Positions 51,801-60,461 are shown, numbered from the stretch's first letter. The stretch: 60,461 bases of DNA from Oscillatoria sp. SIO1A7 (GCA_010672965.1 JAAHFN010000016.1:1-60461); one strand, 5' to 3'. Translations and numbers: made by a program. The notes: generated by a model not told the origin, from the sequence alone.

Positions 51801-52859
51801 TTAAAAATGTTCAAAGCCTTTATTTAGGCTGAGATATCGATCGCTTTTGGCACCGGTGCTGTCTGTCAAGCAGATGCCTGTGTCTTTTGTTATAGTGCCG
51901 ACGATCGCCGCCGGACTGCCTAGTTTTTTGACTAATTCCTCCGCGCTCTCGGGAGGCAGAGATAAAACTAGCTCGAAGTCTTCTCCACCGTATAGAGCCC
52001 AGTCTAGGGCAGTCTCGACTCCCACCCACTGGCTCAGAGCCCCTGGAATGGGAAGCTTGGCTCGGTCAATCCTGGCACCGCAACCGCTGGCTCGGGCTAT
52101 TTGGAAAATTGCGTCTGCCAGACCATCGCTGCTATCCATCCCTGCTATCCCGATCGCTGAATAATTAGACGAGTCAGGTGAATTAGGGCTATTAAGATTT
52201 TGCAAAATAGGCAAGACATCAAGTCTGGGTCTGGGACGCTGGTGAGCTTGGATAAAAAAGTTGCGATCGCTCTGGCTTAAATTGCTCTGACTTAAAGATT
52301 GCGCCCATTCTGGATGCAGCAGTAGTTCTAGTCCAGCCCGGGACGCTCCGTGGTAGCCGGTAACTACAATCGCATCCCCTGGTTTAGCAGCTCCTCGGCG
52401 GATGGTTCGCTCTTGGTCAACTCGACCAAAAGCAGTAATTGCAATAGTGATTACTGGCGATCGCACTACATCTCCTCCAGCGATCGCCGTATCGTATTCT
52501 TCCAGGCAAGCAGTCATTCCTTGATATAGCCGCTCCACCCAGCTTACTGGGGTATTGCTTTTGAGACCCAAACCTACAACTATTGCGATCGCAGAGGCTC
52601 CCATCGCTGCCAAATCCGATAAATTAGCTGCAGCGGCTCGCCAGCCAGCATCTTCTGGAGAAGTAGTCTTTTCGCTAAAATGCACCCCATCGACTAATAC
52701 ATCCGTCGTAACCACCAAAGATTTTCCATCCCAGTCCTTAAGTTCCAGACAAGCAGCATCATCTCCCACCAATCCAGGGGCACAGAACTGGTGCAATAAT
52801 TTTAGAAGACCTTGTTCCCCAATATCGCCAAGAACGGGCGAGTTTTCACCAGGTTGCAT
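51801..52859 (-). CDS. thiL: Thiamine-monophosphate kinase
   Basis: ThiL phosphorylates thiamine monophosphate to thiamine diphosphate, the active cofactor. The 352-residue protein shows the N-terminal GDIGEQGLLKLLHQF, GDDAACLELKDWDGKSLVVTTDVLVDGVHF with the metal-binding Asp residues, AAANLSDLAAMGASAIAIVVGL, IAGGDVVRSPVITIAITAFG and IAGMDSSDGLADAI. ALYGGEDFELVLSLPP is the C-terminal active-site motif. A short Asn/Ser-rich stretch (NLNSPNSPDSSNYSA) in the middle is probably a surface loop. The gene is convergent with gap2. Confidence 0.95.
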   Translation of the reverse strand: MQPGENSPVLGDIGEQGLLKLLHQFCAPGLVGDDAACLELKDWDGKSLVVTTDVLVDGVHFSEKTTSPEDAGWRAAAANLSDLAAMGASAIAIVVGLGLKSNTPVSWVERLYQGMTACLEEYDTAIAGGDVVRSPVITIAITAFGRVDQERTIRRGAAKPGDAIVVTGYHGASRAGLELLLHPEWAQSLSQSNLSQSDRNFFIQAHQRPRPRLDVLPILQNLNSPNSPDSSNYSAIGIAGMDSSDGLADAIFQIARASGCGARIDRAKLPIPGALSQWVGVETALDWALYGGEDFELVLSLPPESAEELVKKLGSPAAIVGTITKDTGICLTDSTGAKSDRYLSLNKGFEHF

Positions 52860-52894
52860 TTGATATTAAATCCGATAAACTCAAAAAAATTTTT

Positions 52895-53000
52895 AATCTT
52901 TACCGTAGGACGGGCGACACGATCTGTCCCAAAATTAATCTCACCAAAATTAATCTTTACCGTAGGACGGGCGACACGAGCTGTGCCAAAATTAACCTCA
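52895..53000. repeat. 57-bp tandem repeat with CGTAGGACGGGCGACACGA
   Basis: Two copies of AATCTTTACCGTAGGACGGG ... CCAAAATTAA with a 57 bp period lie between thiL and the next gene. The CGTAGGACGGGC core belongs to the same family as 1703, 7320 and 58279. Confidence 0.8.
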
Positions 53001-53012
53001 AACGATCGCAAT

Positions 53013-53309
53013 TTAAGACTTTCGGTGTAGTTTGGGAAAACGATAAAAAGTATCCCCATCGGCATCTACTTCTAAAGTTGCGCCAAATGCTGTCGCTTGC
53101 CGCTCTAGATATTCCCGAGCGACTGTAGCATCCACTCTAGCCCTGACAGCTAGCTGAATCAGAGACACTTGGTTATCTTCGCTTTCTAGCAATTGGTAAA
53201 AAGCCTCATCAAGCTCCTGCTGTATTTGTTTCCTTCGACCAAAATTAAACAGCCCGAGAAACAATAACAAACTCAGACTTCCAACCAAAAGAGCATCGAA
53301 AATAGGCAT
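53013..53309 (-). CDS. Small membrane-anchored protein with winged-helix-like tail
   Basis: 98 residues: an N-terminal membrane helix (ALLVGSLSLLLFLGLF), a charged linker (GRRKQIQQELDEAFYQLLES) and a compact C-terminal domain (VSLIQLAVRARVDATVAREY, FGATLEVDADGDTFYRF). The tail resembles a winged helix: an alpha-helical pair then a two-stranded wing with FYRF. Similar arrangements occur in cyanobacterial hypothetical proteins; no function is known. It lies 134 bp downstream of the cyclophilin gene on the same strand, with a strong hairpin between. Confidence 0.6.
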   Translation of the reverse strand: MPIFDALLVGSLSLLLFLGLFNFGRRKQIQQELDEAFYQLLESEDNQVSLIQLAVRARVDATVAREYLERQATAFGATLEVDADGDTFYRFPKLHRKS

Positions 53310-53334
53310 AAGGCATTTTTGATATAAGTTGCCC

Positions 53335-53367
53335 AGAAACCGGGGTTATTAAATAACCCCGGTTTCT
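53335..53367. terminator. 16-bp perfect hairpin after the cyclophilin gene
   Basis: AGAAACCGGGGTTATT and AATAACCCCGGTTTCT form a perfect 16-base stem with a one-base centre. It lies between two genes on the minus strand and may end or protect the cyclophilin transcript; no T-run follows. It also belongs to the AGAAACCSGG palindrome group. Confidence 0.55.
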
Positions 53368-53442
53368 CATTTATGCACTAAGACATAATTATAGCACTGC
53401 AACAGCAGTGCCTCGGCTTTTCAGGACTTCCCCATAGAAACC

Positions 53443-54579
53443 TTATACTTGAGGTAGCACTAGATTTTCTGCCCCTTCAATAACTTTGGCCGATTCTATT
53501 TTATCGCCCTTTTTAATTTGCCCCAAAACTTCTTGACCTTCAATCGCATAGCCAAAGACTGTATAGCGACCGTCTAGCAAATTAAGCCCCGCTGGTGTCA
53601 GCTCCGCTTTAAACAGGAAAAAGAAGAATTGAGAAGAACCGCCATCGGGATCTTCTTCGGGTCTGGCTAAAGCAACGGTGCCGTAGGCTGAGAAAGGCAG
53701 AATGGGCTGTTCGCGGTAGAGACCTAGGTCTTCTAAAGTAATTCCGTAGATCGGTTCTTCCTCCCCTCGGACCAATATTTCTAGGGGAATATTGCGATAT
53801 TCGCCGGTATCGGGATCGATAAAGCCAACTTCTGGACCGGGAGGGTCTCCCGCTTGCAGGACGTACTTGTCCTCGGAGCGAACGAATGGTAGGCCATCAT
53901 AGAAGCCGCGCTGAACCAGATCCACAAAGTTACCCGCAGTAACCGGAGCGCTGTAGCCGTCAACTAGGATCGTAACTGGTCCTTTGCTGGTGACCACCTC
54001 TACAGTGGCACGGCCTTTGAGTTGAGGTAAATTATCGTATTCTGAAGGGACTTCAAAGGGGAAGTCCTGCACCATTAATTCTTCCAGATCGCCGACTTTT
54101 TCCAGAACCTGTTTCTGCTCTTGCAGGATGCGGGCTCTATTCTCAGCTTCTACTGCCTCTTTTAAGGAGTCGATTTCTGCTTGGATTGTGGCAATCAGGT
54201 CTTGTCCTTGGGGAATTTGTGCTTCTGGGATGCTTTCGAGCAGGTCTGACTCCCGAGTGGTCAGCAATAGGGAAGCCCTTCTCAGATCCGCCTGCATAGG
54301 CCCCCAGCGCCTGCCCCGCACTTGTTCGGATATGTCTTCCAGGCTGTTCTGGATTCGTCGGATTTCTTGATTTTTGACAGGTAGGGCGTAGCGCAAGAGG
54401 GATTTGGGATCCGTAATGGCATTTCCAGGTGGCATAGAACTCTCCCGCTTGGGGGTGCTAGAACCGTTCCACCAGGCACCGCTGAGACCGAGGGATAGGC
54501 TGAATAGCAATAGGGCCATTATAGCGGTCTCTAGCAAGCGTTTGAATACATTCGCGATCGATTCGCTCCAAAGAAGCAT
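53443..54579 (-). CDS. Cyclophilin-type peptidyl-prolyl isomerase, CYP38/TLP40-like
   Basis: A 378-residue exported protein. A signal region (LLETAIMALLLFSLSLGLSG) is followed by a helical domain (about 55-190: KNQEIRRIQNSLEDISEQVR, LESIPEAQIPQGQDLIATIQ) and a cyclophilin barrel (200-370: VTSKGPVTILVDGYSAPVTAGNFVDLVQRGFYDG, GGSSQFFFFLFKAEL, LLDGRYTVFGYAIEG). This two-domain design is that of plant CYP38/TLP40 and cyanobacterial homologues, which help photosystem II assembly in the thylakoid lumen. The isomerase-site Arg/Phe pattern is altered, so catalysis may be weak, as reported for CYP38. The start could be one of several; ATG 54579 is kept. Confidence 0.87.
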   Translation of the reverse strand: MLLWSESIANVFKRLLETAIMALLLFSLSLGLSGAWWNGSSTPKRESSMPPGNAITDPKSLLRYALPVKNQEIRRIQNSLEDISEQVRGRRWGPMQADLRRASLLLTTRESDLLESIPEAQIPQGQDLIATIQAEIDSLKEAVEAENRARILQEQKQVLEKVGDLEELMVQDFPFEVPSEYDNLPQLKGRATVEVVTSKGPVTILVDGYSAPVTAGNFVDLVQRGFYDGLPFVRSEDKYVLQAGDPPGPEVGFIDPDTGEYRNIPLEILVRGEEEPIYGITLEDLGLYREQPILPFSAYGTVALARPEEDPDGGSSQFFFFLFKAELTPAGLNLLDGRYTVFGYAIEGQEVLGQIKKGDKIESAKVIEGAENLVLPQV

Positions 54580-54647
54580 GGATATATTGACGAGTCAAAC
54601 AAAACTGCATTTCTCAATCTTCCCATAGAGCTGGTTGCATAGGCTAG

Positions 54648-54922
54648 GGTGTGGGGTGTGGGGTGTGGGGTGTGGGGTGTGGGGTGTGTGGGGTGTGGGG
54701 TGTGGGGTGTGGAGAAACCTAAAGACAAGGATACTAGGGGACCAAGAAAACTGGAGGAGTGGGGGGAGTGTGGGGAGTGTGGGGAGTGTGGGGAGCAAAT
54801 TTCCCCCAATGCCCAATGCCCAATGCCCAATGCCCAATTCCGCTCTTCCCAATTTTATCCTGAGCCGGTCGTTGGGTCCGAGTTCCCTATGCCCAATGCC
54901 CAATGCCCAATGCCCTATGCCC
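54648..54922. repeat. GTGTGGG and CCCAATG heptamer tracts
   Basis: About nine GTGTGGG units (54648-54712), then GGAGTGTGG units (54760-54792), CCCAATG units (54805-54838) and CCAATGC units again (54889-54922). The tracts end at the stop codon of the next gene. This is the densest heptamer cluster of the window. Confidence 0.85.
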
Positions 54923-54924
54923 AG

Positions 54925-56565
54925 TTACTCGAATACAACTTCTGCGACTTGGCCGGGTTTAATCCTAATTTGCTTGGAGGGGCGATCGCGCAAATCCAAA
55001 GTTATTTTATAAATGCCCGGTTCTAAGGATACTGCTCCAAACCAGCCGCTGCCGTCAGTTTTAATTATATAAGTTTGTGAAGTATCGCTTAAGTTTTCCA
55101 ATTGCAAGCCGACCGAATCGCAAACTTCCGGACATAGCTCGACCGTACCCATAATCGCCCCTTTAGTAGGTTGGGATTTCCAAGGTAAATCGGGAGGGCG
55201 AGCCGGAGCTTCCCAAACCGGCTGAGTTTCATAGGTCTTGCCCGTGGCTGGATCTACATAGCTGCTCGGTTCCGAAAGCGACCTATAAAACCAATCATTG
55301 CTCTGCGGCGCATACTGCCAAGGCTGACGGGGCAAGTCCAAGCGGGACTTTTCTTTGCGCTTTAAGTCGGCATTACTATAAACATTGCTGCTAGCGTAGG
55401 AATAGATTTGCTGACCCTTAGCGGTATTTCCAGTAGCAGAAGGTTTTTGAGCGCGGCGAATTTGGTTGAGGCTATTCTCGATATAGTTGAGATAGCCGCC
55501 GACGCCAATAGTAACGTAGCGGTTATATTGATTATTTTTGGCAAATTCTATCCATTGGTCGTACCACTGGCGTCGTTCTTCTTTATCCTCAATGTGATAA
55601 ACCATCGGCATGGCAATATCGAGGATTCCCTCTTCGAGCCAACCGCGCCAATCTTGGAAAACTTCCCGATAAGTCCGCGTCTGCTCCCAGCCTTTCGCGG
55701 AGACTGGCCCAGCACCCCAGGCAATCACTGCTGCGGTGATTTTGACCTCGGGCTTAATGGCCAGACTCTTTATATATAGCTTCCGCACCAGATTGGAGAC
55801 CTGCTCTCGCCGCCACTGCATCCAATCCGGGTCGTCCGCTGCGGGAATGCCAGTGCGGCCCGTCAGTCGATTGAATCGCGCTAGGGCGGTGGGGTTGTAG
55901 CCCAAGTCGGTGCCGTCGTAGCGGATGTAATCCAGATGCAAGCCATCTACGTCGTAGCGCTGGAGTACATCTAGATAGATAGAAATTGTATAATCCACCG
56001 CATCGGGATGGCCCGGGTCGAGATAGCCCGGAGCTTCCCCAGGGCGATCGAGCATTGCCCAATTGTCGCGGCCGGTTGCCTCGGGGCCGTGGCGCTGCCA
56101 GATGTGGGAGGGATCTGTGGTTGTGTATCCTTCTTTATAAGCCGGCAAAGTGGCCAGCCATGCATGGACTTCAATGCCTTCGGCGCTAGCTTTGTCGATT
56201 AAATCTTGGAGGGCGTCGAAGTCGGGGGCTAAGTCCGGGTCGTTGCTGCGGGGTTCGCGATCGCTCGTATAGTAGGCATCGGCCCGTCGGCGTACTTGCG
56301 CAATTATGGTATTGCCATTAGCTTTTTTCACATCGGCCACGAGTTTAGAGACTTGCTCGGGAGTTTTGAAACCCGGGTTAAAGGCATCTACCCAAAATCC
56401 GCGCAACTCTACCGGAGGTTCTGCCGCCAGCGATTGGACCGACTCTTGTACGGGCTTTGCTTCTGGGGATGGCGGGCTGCCGCAACCCAAAAGACCGAAG
56501 AGGCCGATGCAGCCGACTCCTAGGGAAAATAGGTTTGACAAAAATATAGGGCTGTTTTTTGTCAT
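54925..56565 (-). CDS. GHL10-type (DUF187) glycosyl hydrolase-like lipoprotein
   Basis: A 546-residue protein with a lipobox: LFSLGVGCIGLFGLLGCGSP, so it should be lipid-anchored outside the cytoplasm. The main domain (52-450) is a TIM-barrel GHL10 family module: VELRGFWVDAFNPGFKTPEQ, NGNTIIAQVRRRADAYYTS, YDVDGLHLDYIRYDG with candidate acidic residues, and ILDIAMPMVYHIEDKEERRQW. The C-terminal ~80 residues (YIIKTDGSGWFGAVSLEPGI) form a beta-rich domain like a carboxypeptidase-regulatory fold. Relatives are thought to cleave cell-wall or extracellular glycans; the substrate is unknown. An octad or heptamer repeat tract abuts its stop codon. Confidence 0.88.
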   Translation of the reverse strand: MTKNSPIFLSNLFSLGVGCIGLFGLLGCGSPPSPEAKPVQESVQSLAAEPPVELRGFWVDAFNPGFKTPEQVSKLVADVKKANGNTIIAQVRRRADAYYTSDREPRSNDPDLAPDFDALQDLIDKASAEGIEVHAWLATLPAYKEGYTTTDPSHIWQRHGPEATGRDNWAMLDRPGEAPGYLDPGHPDAVDYTISIYLDVLQRYDVDGLHLDYIRYDGTDLGYNPTALARFNRLTGRTGIPAADDPDWMQWRREQVSNLVRKLYIKSLAIKPEVKITAAVIAWGAGPVSAKGWEQTRTYREVFQDWRGWLEEGILDIAMPMVYHIEDKEERRQWYDQWIEFAKNNQYNRYVTIGVGGYLNYIENSLNQIRRAQKPSATGNTAKGQQIYSYASSNVYSNADLKRKEKSRLDLPRQPWQYAPQSNDWFYRSLSEPSSYVDPATGKTYETQPVWEAPARPPDLPWKSQPTKGAIMGTVELCPEVCDSVGLQLENLSDTSQTYIIKTDGSGWFGAVSLEPGIYKITLDLRDRPSKQIRIKPGQVAEVVFE

Positions 56566-56910
56566 TGTTTGTTATCTAGTCAGTCTGGTATGTCTCAAGT
56601 ATTTATGATATATAAGAAACCCGGTTTTTGAGACAACCCGGTTTTCTGGCTTATTTACTTTTTGATGGCGACAGTTCCAAATCCATTCGTCGCCAATTCA
56701 TTGGGCGCAGCTTCGCAAAAAAAGAGGCTCTCCCGGTCGTTTTATGCTAAAATATGAGTACGAACAGAATTTAATATATAACTTTATGATAAATAAAATA
56801 TAAAAAATCAAAGCCATAATGAAGGTTAAGTGGAGATTATCTTGACAGCGGTTGCAGGTCCCTTGATTACTACATTCCACTCGAAAATTAACTTACGTCT
56901 CGTAAAAATT
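56566..56910. other. Intergenic region left of the ISL3 remnant
   Basis: An imperfect AGAAACCCGG hairpin (56613-56650) follows the GHL10 start region. From about 56727 the sequence becomes AT-rich, marking the probable left boundary of the insertion sequence near GAGGCTCTCCCGGTCG. The true IS end was not identified because the right end is missing. Confidence 0.45.
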
Positions 56911-57912
56911 ATGAATACTTCCTGGGAACAATTACTCGATCTAAAAGATAGCTATGTTAAAAAAGTCCACAAAATTGAAGGATTCGGTTGGATCGTAGAA
57001 GTAGAGACGATAGGCTGTGAAGCCATTTGCCCTCGTTGCGGACAAAAATCGCGAAGCTTACATCAAAATCACTATTCATTTGCCAGAGATTTACCAATAT
57101 GCGGAAATGACTTATGGTTGCGCTTTAATAGAAGGCAATTCAAGTGTAGTCATTGTAAGAAACCATTTAGTGAAGAGCTTAGTTTGGTTGAAAAGAAAAA
57201 ACAATATACGAAAAGGATGGCCGAACGTGTTGTAAGACAAGTAGTATCATAGGGTAACATAAAAAGAACAGGAGAATTAAATGACTTAACTGAATAAGAG
57301 GTATCGGGAATGGTTAAAGACGTAGCTCTTAAGACATTACCGCAAATTGAGCCAAGTAAAATAGAACGACTTGGGATTGATGAAATAGCGTGGGTTAAAG
57401 GGCAAAAGAATTATTTGGTAGTATTAGTAGATTTAGATACAAAGAAACCAATTGCTTTTGTCAATTCGCGTCGAAAAGAAGATATAGGTAAGGTGCTGAA
57501 GTCCTGGGGAGAAAAGGTTTTAAGTAAAATTCAAGAAGTAAGTATAGATCTATACAAGGGTTATAAAATTTTAACGGAAGAACTAATGCCACAGGCAGAA
57601 ATAATAGCGGACAGGTTTCATGTAATGAAGTTATTAAACAAGGAATTAGGTGAAGCTAGAAGACAGGAAAAAATCGAATAGAAAAGATTAAGTCTAAATA
57701 AATCAAGAAGAGAAAAGATGAAAGCAGCAATAAGTAAAAGTAAATACGCATTACTAAAAAACCAAAAGGAATTATCTGAGCAGCAAGCAGAGAAATTAAG
57801 TATAGTCTTAAAGACCTTTCCAAAATTAGCAGAAAAACATAGATTAAAAGAGCAATTTAAGACTATTTTTGAAGAGACAGATGACAGGGTAAACGCATCT
57901 AAATTAATTTGA
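56911..57912 (+). pseudogene. ISL3-family transposase, interrupted by in-frame stops and 3'-truncated
   Basis: One reading frame runs from MNTSWEQLLDLKDSYVKKVH to FEETDDRVNASKLI. It contains the N-terminal zinc-finger part (CEAICPRCGQKSRSLHQ; FKCSHCKKPF) and the catalytic region (ERLGIDEIAWVKGQKNYLVV, VSIDLYKGYKILTEELMPQA, IIADRFHVMKLLNKELGEAR), all ISL3 features. The frame is broken by TAG at 57250, TAA near 57295 and TAG at 57679 without any shift of phase. The C-terminal third, with the last catalytic Glu, is missing; no inverted repeat is seen at the right. Composition is more AT-rich than the flanks, a sign of transfer. It is a dead copy. Confidence 0.85.
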
Positions 57913-58278
57913 CTTTCCTTACGAACTCGTGCATAGACATTAATCGAAAAATAATAGAGATAGTCGGGGGATAGTTGGGGCAAGCCAGCTAAAACAATAT
58001 TTAATTTTTGCTTTAATTGTAAATTTTTATTAAATTTGCTAACGATTCCTTAAAATAAGCATTATAGGTAGTCAAAGTACCTATAATGCTTTCCTAGCTG
58101 ATTCAATTTGTATTTAAAAGTATTATGGCTATCGGCTTTTCTCCAGATAAGGCTATTGTAGAAACTCAAGAAGATTCGCCCCGGCCGCCCCAGACGCTCC
58201 CGGGGCGGGCACGGGGAACCCCTAAGGTATTTATGGGTAATTAGGGATTTCCAAATAAATATCTCTTCCTCGCTTCGC

Positions 58279-58336
58279 CGTAGGACGGGCGTCCCGCCTG
58301 TCCGCTGTCTGGGACAGGCGGGACGCCCGTCCTACG
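58279..58336. repeat. CGTAGGACGGGCGTCCCG palindrome, second full copy
   Basis: Inverted 25-base arms identical to those at 1703-1765 with an 8-base loop. It lies in the 500 bp gap between the ISL3 remnant and thrS, which also holds a GACGCTCCCGGGGCGGGC segment (58192) and a GGATTTGATAT half-site (58372). No gene is supported in 57913-58412. Confidence 0.8.
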
Positions 58337-58412
58337 AATTGGGGAATTTATTTTGTGGAGTTCCCTTAAGCGGATTTGATATTACTGCTTTTTTTCTAAA
58401 AATTGAACGCAT

Positions 58413-60284
58413 ATGATGAATTCAACTCAGTCTCCCAAAAAAAACTTGCTTGCTCAGAGCGACCCACAGAAATTGTTGCGGATTCGGCATACCTGTGCCC
58501 ATATCCTGGCAATGGCGGTGCAGACCTTATTCCCCGAAACCAAGGTTACAATTGGTCCCTGGACAGAGACTGGGTTCTACTACGACTTCGATCGCCCCAC
58601 ACCCTTCACCCCTGAAAACTTAGAGCAAATTGAAGCAGAGATGCGGCGGATCGTTCGCGCCAACCTGCCCATCGTCCGAGAGGTCTTAGGCCGGGAAGAC
58701 ATGAGGGCGGAAATTGCCGCGCTCCAGGAACCCTACAAGCAAGAAATTCTAGACAGCATTCCTGCCGATGAACCCATTAGCCGCTACTTCATTGGCGCTC
58801 CTGATGGGGGGGTTGCCTCCCATCCAGAGGTTGAACCATCCTCGACCGATCCAACTACTGTGCCACCCAAAGAAGTGTGGTGGGACATTTGTGCTGGACC
58901 ACACCTGAACTCTACGGGAGATATTCACCCCGATGCATTTGCGCTCTTAACTGTGGCGGGAGCATACTGGCGCGGGGACGAGACCAAGTCCCAGTTGCAG
59001 CGGATTTATGGCACCGCCTGGGAAACACCCGACCAACTGCAAGCCTATCTAGAGCAGAAGGAAGAAGCCAAGCGCCGCGATCATCGGAAGCTGGGGCAAG
59101 AGTTGGATTTGTTCAGCGTTCAAGAAGATGCTGGAGGCGGGTTGGTGTTCTGGCATCCCAAGGGCGCACGGATGCGGTTGTCGATCGAGGATTACTGGCG
59201 ATCGGCTCATATAGCAGCAGGTTATGACCTGTTATATACCCCCCATGTGGCGAATCTGGAGTTGTGGAAGACTTCCGGGCATGTCGATTTCTACCGGGAG
59301 AATATGTTCGATCCCATTGAAGTTGAGGCGCAAAAGTATCAACTCAAACCCATGAATTGCCCGTTCCATGTGTTGACCTATCAAAACAAATTGCATTCCT
59401 ATCGCGAGCTGCCGATCCGGTGGGCAGAGTTGGGGACGGTCTATCGTTACGAGCGATCGGGGGTGTTACATGGGCTGATGCGGGTGCGGGGCTTTACCCA
59501 GGACGACGCTCACATCTTTTGTCTCCCAGAGCAGGTGGCAGGGGAAATTTTGGGAGTGCTAAACCTGACGGAGAAAATTTTGTCGGACTTTGGTTTTCCC
59601 GAGTATGAAGTGAATCTTTCGACCCGTCCGGCCAAGTCCGTGGGAACCGATGACATTTGGCAACTCGCAACCGAAGCTTTAGTGGAAGCATTGAATGCTA
59701 AGGGTTGGGACTATGTGACCGATGAAGGTGGGGGCGCATTTTATGGTCCCAAAATCGATATCAAAATTAAGGATGCTATTGGGCGGCTCTGGCAATGTTC
59801 GACAATTCAAGTGGATTTCAACCTGCCGGAACGGTTTGATATGAACTATGTGGCGGCGGATGGCTCCCGCCAGCGTCCGATTATGATTCATAGAGCCATT
59901 TTTGGGTCTTTGGAGCGCTTTTTTGGCATTTTGGTGGAGAACTATGCGGGTGATTTTCCCCTGTGGTTAGCGCCGGTGCAAATACGCTTGCTGGCAGTCA
60001 GCGATGCGCAGCGTCCCTATGCCGAGGAAACTGCTCGAAAGCTGCAAGAACGTGGCTTTCGGGTAGAGGTCGATGCCAGTGGCGAGCGCCTGGGTAAGCA
60101 AATTCGCACGGCTGAGTTGGAGAAGATCCCAGTGGTTGCGGTTGTGGGCAAGCGAGAAGTAGCAAACCAAACCTTGAGTGTACGCACCCGTCAGAGTGGT
60201 GATTTGGGGGCGCTTACCCTGGAAGTGTTACAGGAAAAAATGCAAGCGGCGATCGCTAGTGGACAGTTGACAGTGGACAGTTGA
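58413..60284 (+). CDS. thrS: Threonyl-tRNA synthetase
   Basis: ThrRS charges tRNA-Thr. The 623-residue protein lacks the N-terminal TGS domain and starts close to the editing domain (RIRHTCAHILAMAVQTLFPE, with its HxxxH; also DICAGPHLNSTG). The class II core shows YTPHVANLELWKTSGHVDFY, PMNCPFHVLTY with zinc ligands, RYERSGVLHGLMRVRGFTQDD, PKIDIKIKDAIGRLWQCSTIQVDF and motif 3 IHRAIFGSLERFFGIL. The anticodon domain follows (VQIRLLAVSDAQRPYAEETA). A TGS-less form is common in cyanobacteria. The last seven or so residues (GQLTVDS) are encoded by the ACAGTTG heptamer array, so the original stop seems to have been displaced by repeats. Confidence 0.95.
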   Translation: MMNSTQSPKKNLLAQSDPQKLLRIRHTCAHILAMAVQTLFPETKVTIGPWTETGFYYDFDRPTPFTPENLEQIEAEMRRIVRANLPIVREVLGREDMRAEIAALQEPYKQEILDSIPADEPISRYFIGAPDGGVASHPEVEPSSTDPTTVPPKEVWWDICAGPHLNSTGDIHPDAFALLTVAGAYWRGDETKSQLQRIYGTAWETPDQLQAYLEQKEEAKRRDHRKLGQELDLFSVQEDAGGGLVFWHPKGARMRLSIEDYWRSAHIAAGYDLLYTPHVANLELWKTSGHVDFYRENMFDPIEVEAQKYQLKPMNCPFHVLTYQNKLHSYRELPIRWAELGTVYRYERSGVLHGLMRVRGFTQDDAHIFCLPEQVAGEILGVLNLTEKILSDFGFPEYEVNLSTRPAKSVGTDDIWQLATEALVEALNAKGWDYVTDEGGGAFYGPKIDIKIKDAIGRLWQCSTIQVDFNLPERFDMNYVAADGSRQRPIMIHRAIFGSLERFFGILVENYAGDFPLWLAPVQIRLLAVSDAQRPYAEETARKLQERGFRVEVDASGERLGKQIRTAELEKIPVVAVVGKREVANQTLSVRTRQSGDLGALTLEVLQEKMQAAIASGQLTVDS

Positions 60285-60431
60285 CAGTTGGCAGTTGACA
60301 GTTGGCAGTTGACAGTTGGCAGTTGGCAGTTGACAGTTGACAGTTGACAGTTGACAGTTGACAGTTGACAGTTGATAGTTGACATTTTTAATTGATAGTT
60401 GACAGTTGACAGTTGACAGTTGACAGTTGAC
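60262..60431. repeat. ACAGTTG heptamer array overlapping the thrS 3' end
   Basis: About 24 units of ACAGTTG or GCAGTTG, with a few variants (ATAGTTG) and one ATTTTTA break near 60385. The array begins inside the thrS reading frame at its last codons and provides the stop codon. It continues towards the right end of the window. Confidence 0.9.
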
Positions 60432-60461
60432 AACGAAAAATCAACAATTAAAAGCAGGCTA

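Noticed and set aside
60262-60431. ACAGTTG array considered as a CRISPR or an origin repeat
   Set aside because: Units are only seven bases with no spacers, and no DnaA boxes or cas genes are nearby; it is a simple tandem repeat.

Overview
The window is chromosomal DNA of a cyanobacterium, most likely a filamentous Oscillatoriales-type strain. The evidence is the density of HIP1-like GCGATCGC octamers, cyanobacterial marker genes (sasA, a ycf29/rre1-type regulator, ycf54, gap2, a CYP38-type cyclophilin, COP23, Uma2/DUF820 genes) and large intergenic gaps filled with heptamer tandem repeats and small palindromic elements. Coding and intergenic DNA alternate loosely. Most genes stand alone or in pairs; long operons are rare.

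Layout. 0-5 kb: a parDE-like toxin-antitoxin pair whose toxin is broken by a small TA-flanked element, a DUF1772 membrane protein, and an NAD(P)-binding reductase divergent from an AraC-family regulator. 5-12 kb: a lipoprotein, hisI behind a Fur-box-like site, sufE, a phosphoesterase-like protein that has lost its metal ligands, folE, a chimeric gene remnant, a Uma2 gene and a P-loop kinase. 12-19 kb: an orphan antitoxin, a large CHAT-STAND-TPR protein and a recent tandem duplication of a Uma2 gene with a coiled-coil tail. 19-25 kb: a GT4 glycosyltransferase, a DUF2079 membrane protein, the circadian kinase sasA and a methyltransferase. 25-34 kb: a Na+/H+ antiporter, pdxJ (probable TTG start), ycf54, then folD, crtE and a DUF212 protein in one direction, followed by small hypothetical genes and a 1.46 kb gene-free stretch.

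34-43 kb is the most distinctive block: a trypsin-like protease fused to WD40 repeats, a second secreted trypsin-like protease, a COP23 protein, a pseudokinase-WD40 protein that has lost the catalytic residues, and a normal membrane-anchored Ser/Thr kinase. 43-60 kb is mainly housekeeping: the response regulator, a low-molecular-weight tyrosine phosphatase, ybaB, murB and murC, gap2, thiL, a CYP38-type cyclophilin, a GHL10-type lipoprotein, a decayed ISL3-family transposase and thrS.

Themes. (1) Repeats: at least two families of non-coding, terminally inverted elements (called here family A, TATAGCG ends, and family B, AGGACTTACGCA ends), a third composite palindromic repeat, and several heptamer tandem repeats (CCCAATG, GTCAGCR, GTGTGGG, ACAGTTG). 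(2) Conflict-type or signalling proteins: CHAT-STAND-TPR, trypsin-WD40, pseudokinase-WD40, toxin-antitoxin remnants. (3) Gene decay: parE, the ISL3 transposase, the chimeric fragment near 10.2 kb, and the phosphoesterase. No tRNA, rRNA or CRISPR array was recognised. Functional names rest on family recognition by eye; no database search was possible.
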